NCBI RefSeq assembly: GCF_900114385.1
Contig: NZ_FOSW01000001.1
Span: forward strand, 186,001 to 250,000
Direction of reading: 5' to 3'
Length of the DNA stretch: 64,000 nt
Origin: Geodermatophilus ruber
GTDB lineage: Bacteria; Actinomycetota; Actinomycetes; Mycobacteriales; Geodermatophilaceae
The notes beneath the pieces were generated by a model. The model saw only the letters and a list, made by a program, of their open reading frames with translations, searched no databases and had not been told where the DNA came from. Both the position numbers and the translations under genes were made by a program. Each line of letters opens with the position of its first letter. The first letter of the stretch is position 1. This document shows positions 61,264-64,000 of the stretch, one piece after another.

Positions 61264-62222
61264 GCTTCGAGAGCGAACTGCGGAACCGGCTGCACGGAGC
61301 GGCCCGGCGGGCCGACGCCGAGTCCGACTACTACGAGGAGACGGCCGTGGCCGACAACGTCATCACCCGTCGGCGAGCCCAACGGCGCAACCGGGCCGCC
61401 GTGCTGGTCTCCGCCGCCGCCGTGCTGCTGATCGGTGTCGCGGTGCCGGCGATCGCCGGCCGGTTGCCGGCCGGCGCCCCCGTGGCCGGCCCCGCCCCCG
61501 TGTCGTCGGCCGCCCAGCAGACCGGTGAGCCGCCGTCCGCCACCAACGGGCCGGAACCGACCCCGTCGTCGGCCACGTCGTCACCTCCGGCGTCCTCGGG
61601 GGCGAGGGCCGGGTGCCCGTCGTCGGGGGAGTCAATCCCGGCCGGGACGAACAGCAAGCCGACGATCGACGTCGACGGCGACGGCCGGCCCGACACCGCG
61701 TTCTTCAGTGAACAGCCCGGCGCGCAGAACGGCTTCACGTTCGGCGTTCGCACCGCCAGCGGCGGCGTGGTCAGGTCCTCGATGGGCCTGTCAGGCAGCC
61801 CGGTCGAGCGCTCGGTGCTGTTCGCCGACGTCACCGGCCGCGGAGAGGTGATCGCGCTGGCAAGCGACGGGCGGCAGGTCCAGCTCTGGGCGGTGAGCAC
61901 CTGCCGGCTCATCCCGGTGCAGAACGCGCAGGGGCAGCAGTACACCTTCGACCTGGGCTACAGCGGTTACGGCACCGGCGTCGGCTGCGCGGACGCCGAC
62001 GGCGACGGCACGCGCGACCTGCTCGGTCTGAAGCTGGTCACCGACTCGGGCGGCAGTCCGACGTCGGTCGAGCGGACGATCATCGCGCTGAACGGGCCGC
62101 ACGCCGCCAACGGCGCCCGCTCCATCGTGCCCGCGCCCACCGCGGCCGAGGCCGCGCGGGCCGGCTCGATCACCTGCGGCGACCTGACCATGGCGGCCGA
62201 CGGGGTCAGCTCCGGGCACTGA
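61260..62222 (+). CDS. Membrane protein, probable anti-sigma factor, with calcium-loop repeats
   Basis: A 320-residue protein. The cytoplasmic N-terminus (FESELRNRLHGAARRADAES) could bind the sigma factor, a membrane helix lies at about 46-66, a Ser/Pro/Thr-rich stalk at 70-115, and an extracellular domain follows. The domain has DVDGDGRPDTAFF (137-149) and a matching CADADGDGTRDLLGL near 243, EF-hand-like loops of the FG-GAP/VCBS type. I see no HxxxCxxC zinc anti-sigma motif. Coupling to the ECF gene (GTGA overlap) is the main evidence for regulation; the ligand or cue is unknown. Confidence 0.75.
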   Translation: MSFESELRNRLHGAARRADAESDYYEETAVADNVITRRRAQRRNRAAVLVSAAAVLLIGVAVPAIAGRLPAGAPVAGPAPVSSAAQQTGEPPSATNGPEPTPSSATSSPPASSGARAGCPSSGESIPAGTNSKPTIDVDGDGRPDTAFFSEQPGAQNGFTFGVRTASGGVVRSSMGLSGSPVERSVLFADVTGRGEVIALASDGRQVQLWAVSTCRLIPVQNAQGQQYTFDLGYSGYGTGVGCADADGDGTRDLLGLKLVTDSGGSPTSVERTIIALNGPHAANGARSIVPAPTAAEAARAGSITCGDLTMAADGVSSGH

Positions 62223-62583
62223 CGCCGTCGTCGCGCGCGACCGCCTGTGGACTGCCCCGGGACGCAAAACCGCAGGCCGGACTACCGCGGGAGGCTTCCG
62301 ATACCCCTCCGGTGTCCAGATCCGCAAGGCCCCCGGATGCCATCCCCCCGCCGGTTCGTCCGACAGCGGGGCGCTCAGGGCGTTCTCCGCCCCGTCGCGC
62401 GCGTGCGCGCGCACGGCCTTGAACCGGGCGACCTCCTCGGGACTGTTGCCTTCGCTGTCCTGCTGGCTGAGTGACACGTAGGCTGCGGGACCACGGTGCC
62501 GACGTCGACCAGGGCGACGAGCGGGCGGGCGTGCAGCGGGATATCCGTGGTCAGCCCCTGCAGGAGAACCTGCTGGTCAGTAC
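62223..62583 (-). other. 361-bp region with possible decayed ORF
   Basis: On the minus strand a reading from 62477 (MSLSQQDSEGNSPEEVARFK, then AVRAHARDGAENALSAPLSD) looks protein-like, and TDQQVLLQGLTTDIPLHARP with LVALVDVGTVV lies upstream in another frame, as if one gene had shifted frame. No family is recognised. It abuts the tRNA fragment, so remnants of insertion or deletion are plausible. Confidence 0.3.
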
Positions 62584-62630
62584 GGTGGGCCCCGTGGGGA
62601 TCGAACCCACAACCCGCGGATTAAAAGTCC
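62584..62630 (-). other. 3' half of tRNA-Lys(UUU), probable attachment site
   Basis: The minus strand reads GGACTTTTAATCC (anticodon loop CTTTTAA, anticodon TTT), then a variable region and a complete T arm (GTGGG TTCGATC CCCAC), then acceptor GGGGCCC plus ACC. The 5' half (acceptor, D arm, full anticodon stem) is missing: upstream bases do not pair. This is the typical leftover of site-specific integration at a tRNA 3' end, with crossover near the anticodon loop. Orientation puts the inserted element on the right and predicts the intact tRNA-Lys beyond the window. Confidence 0.75.
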
Positions 62631-62734
62631 CAGCCCAGGCGTGACGGACGGTGCCGCATGATGCTGTCCGCGCTGGTCAGCGCCGCAACCAGTGCCGTCG
62701 GCCATCGCCGTCTCTCGCCTGCTTCCCCGCAGTC

Positions 62735-62786
62735 CGCGACCACAACGCGACCACTTGATGGCCCCAGCCGCCCGGCCTCATAGAGT
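62735..62786 (+). promoter_or_regulatory. Promoter region of the kinase gene with 11-nt direct repeats
   Basis: CGCGACCACAA and CGCGACCACTT (62735-62756) are adjacent 11-nt repeats, one helical turn apart. TAGAGT (62781-62786) fits TANNNT. They precede the kinase start by 38 nt or more and might bind a regulator or an integrase accessory protein. Confidence 0.4.
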
Positions 62787-62823
62787 GAGACGAAGCCAAC
62801 AGTCCGTGAGCCGGGGGTAGTAC

Positions 62824-63666
62824 GTGTACGACGGGGATCTGCAGGCGGACGTACAAGCCGCTCTAGGCACTTCCGAGCTGATCCCGCTGATCACCGGGGG
62901 GCAGAAGCTCGTCTTTACCACCGAACTCGAGGGCATCCCCGTCGTCGCCAAGGTGATCCTCGTTCCGGAGGGGCCCCACGCCGATGAGGTGCTCGAGCGA
63001 GCGCGGCGCGAAGTCGAGCTTCTGTCGACGGTTGAGTCGGAGTTCGTGGTCCGGGTGCTCTCGGAAGCCGTTGAGATCGGAGACCGTCCGGAAGCGGTGT
63101 GCTGGGTTGAGGAGTTCCTGGACGGCGACGACCTGAGGAACCTCGTGGGCACCTTTCCCTGGGAGCCCAGCGAGGTTTGGTCGCTCCTGCGCGATGTGGG
63201 AGCTGGCCTGGCGGCCTGCCATGAACTGGACGTGGTTCATCGCGACCTGTCGCCGGGAAATGTGCGACGTCGCGCAGACGGCCGGTTCGTCGTAATGGAT
63301 CCAGGCTTCGCCCGGCATCTCACCAAGGCAGCCCTCACCGGCGTGTACCAGCCCGGGACTCCCGGCTACATGACTCCCGAGCACGTACCGGGCGGCCGCC
63401 CGACTCCCGCCAGCGACGTCTTCGGGCTGGGCATCCTCGCCTTTCAGGCGCTCACCGGCGCGGGCCCGATGCCGTACCGCGGCGATGAAGCTGAGTACTA
63501 CCGACAGCTCCGTAACGGGCAAGCCCCGCCGGTGGCGAGCGTCCGGGCGGACGTCCCCGCCGACCTGGCCTCGGTCGTTGACAGGTGCCTCCAGCGGCAG
63601 CCAGCTCGTCGCTACCTCGACGCCCAGGAGCTCCTCGAGTCGCTTCCCAGTGCGAGCGACTCATGA
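62824..63666 (+). CDS. Soluble Ser/Thr protein kinase
   Basis: A 280-residue Hanks-type kinase without a membrane helix or sensor domain. VVAKVILV has the ATP-anchoring Lys (about 43), VVHRDLSPGNV the catalytic loop (H139-R140-D141, N146), VVMDPGFA the metal Asp159 with DPG in place of DFG, and GTPGYMTPEHV the activation segment end, with SDVFGLG after it. The glycine loop (ITGGQKLVF) is weak. The gene overlaps the next by 4 nt and has codons (AGT-, GTT-, CTT- and GAA-type) rarer elsewhere in the window. It lies on the element side of the tRNA fragment, so foreign origin is likely. Confidence 0.88.
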   Translation: MYDGDLQADVQAALGTSELIPLITGGQKLVFTTELEGIPVVAKVILVPEGPHADEVLERARREVELLSTVESEFVVRVLSEAVEIGDRPEAVCWVEEFLDGDDLRNLVGTFPWEPSEVWSLLRDVGAGLAACHELDVVHRDLSPGNVRRRADGRFVVMDPGFARHLTKAALTGVYQPGTPGYMTPEHVPGGRPTPASDVFGLGILAFQALTGAGPMPYRGDEAEYYRQLRNGQAPPVASVRADVPADLASVVDRCLQRQPARRYLDAQELLESLPSASDS

Positions 63667-64000
63667 GTGTCCTCATCCAAGATGGGCGTCGTGGCGGTCA
63701 CCTGCGGTGGGTGACGCAGGCGTTGGCCGCAGGGCTGGCCGACGGAGTGATCATTAGCCCGTTCCACACTCCTCGCGTTTCGATACCGCGACACCAGGCG
63801 GGCGCCACCGTCAGTGCTGCGGTGATAGCCGCCGGCGGCGAGGCGGTTTTCGATGCCAGTACCCATGCGCGTTTGCTGCCCGGCAGCGACGACGTCCTCC
63901 ACTACGACACCTGGCAGCTGTGGGGTCCATCGGGGATAGGGCTCGATAGTGACGCCAAGCGCCTTGAGCATCTTGAACGTGTGTTCGCGCGACAGCGCGA
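63663..64000 (+). CDS. Unknown gene coupled to the kinase, truncated by window end
   Basis: The first 112 residues are visible: MSVLIQDGRRGGHLRWVTQA, LAAGLADGVIISPFHTPRVS, GATVSAAVIAAGGEAVFDAS and LLPGSDDVLHYDTWQLWG. The short beta-alpha units (GVIISPF, GGEAVFDAST) suggest a TIM-barrel-like or Rossmann-like enzyme. I recognise no family. ATG 63663 overlaps the kinase stop (ATGA), so the two products are likely partners. AT-richer codon use supports recent transfer. Confidence 0.65.
   Translation, partial: MSVLIQDGRRGGHLRWVTQALAAGLADGVIISPFHTPRVSIPRHQAGATVSAAVIAAGGEAVFDASTHARLLPGSDDVLHYDTWQLWGPSGIGLDSDAKRLEHLERVFARQR

Noticed and set aside
61791-62477. 228-codon minus-strand gene overlapping the anti-sigma gene
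   Set aside because: Beyond its first 40 or so residues it is antisense to a clearly coding gene and loses protein-like composition.
62584-62630. Intact tRNA-Lys gene
   Set aside because: Upstream bases do not form an anticodon 5' stem, D arm or acceptor; only the 3' half is present.

Overview
The window is 64 kb of very GC-rich DNA from an actinobacterium. Mycothiol synthase, a GlnR-type regulator, a PhoP/PhoR-like pair, frequent GTG starts and 4-base gene overlaps all fit. The style (extreme GC, a form II CO-dehydrogenase-like cluster, recurrent hairpin families) suggests Geodermatophilaceae (Blastococcus, Geodermatophilus, Modestobacter), but that family-level call is inference. The gene set between about 1 and 25 kb resembles, from memory, the Mycobacterium tuberculosis Rv0811c-Rv0820 neighbourhood (ygfZ, nitrobindin, sseC/cysA, thiX, a DUF2993 protein, glnR, mshD, pstB), interrupted by lineage-specific blocks.

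Layout. 0-5 kb (minus): a compact run murD2 - murL - glutamate cyclase - Fur-type regulator - ygfZ; the first three form a translationally coupled module for an alternative D-glutamate route into peptidoglycan. 4.9-7.7 kb: NhaA antiporter, an unknown protein behind a long structured leader, and an HXXEE membrane protein. 7.7-11.9 kb: DUF885 peptidase-like protein, nitrobindin, a tiny membrane ORF and an NAD(P)-binding protein, divergent from a TetR regulator with two copies of one palindromic operator. 12-14.8 kb: an aldehyde dehydrogenase and a secreted beta-helix protein. 15-19.6 kb (minus): hydrolase, two envelope proteins, thioredoxin, then a sulfur-responsive leader peptide followed by DUF4395, rhodanese and DUF1416. 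19.6-25.7 kb: glnR, mshD and the PHO-box-driven pstSCAB operon.

26-30 kb: an LCP-like protein that has lost the usual catalytic residues, a coiled-coil gene broken by a 1-nt deletion inside 42-bp repeats, and two DUF2795 proteins. 30-37 kb: siderophore-interacting protein, PhoP/PhoR-like pair, thioesterase, cysQ and cysDN (sulfate activation). 37-42 kb: form II coxL-S-M-type molybdenum hydroxylase opposite an MFS carrier. 42-50.7 kb: HrpA helicase, MarR plus DHA2 efflux pump, acyl-CoA dehydrogenase. 51-55 kb: YihY protein and a phaC-phaZ polyhydroxyalkanoate pair behind a CRP-like site. 55-59 kb: an aromatic meta-cleavage cluster (flavin monooxygenase, FAH hydrolase, extradiol dioxygenase) divergent from a GntR/FCD regulator. 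59-62.2 kb: an unknown two-gene unit and an ECF sigma factor with a probable membrane anti-sigma factor that carries calcium-loop repeats outside the cell.

At 62.58 kb there is only the 3' half of a tRNA-Lys(UUU) gene. Its orientation predicts an integrated element starting there and running off the right end. The two genes on that side (a soluble Ser/Thr kinase and an overlapping unknown gene) use less GC-biased codons. No insertion sequence, rRNA gene, intact tRNA gene or CRISPR array was seen.
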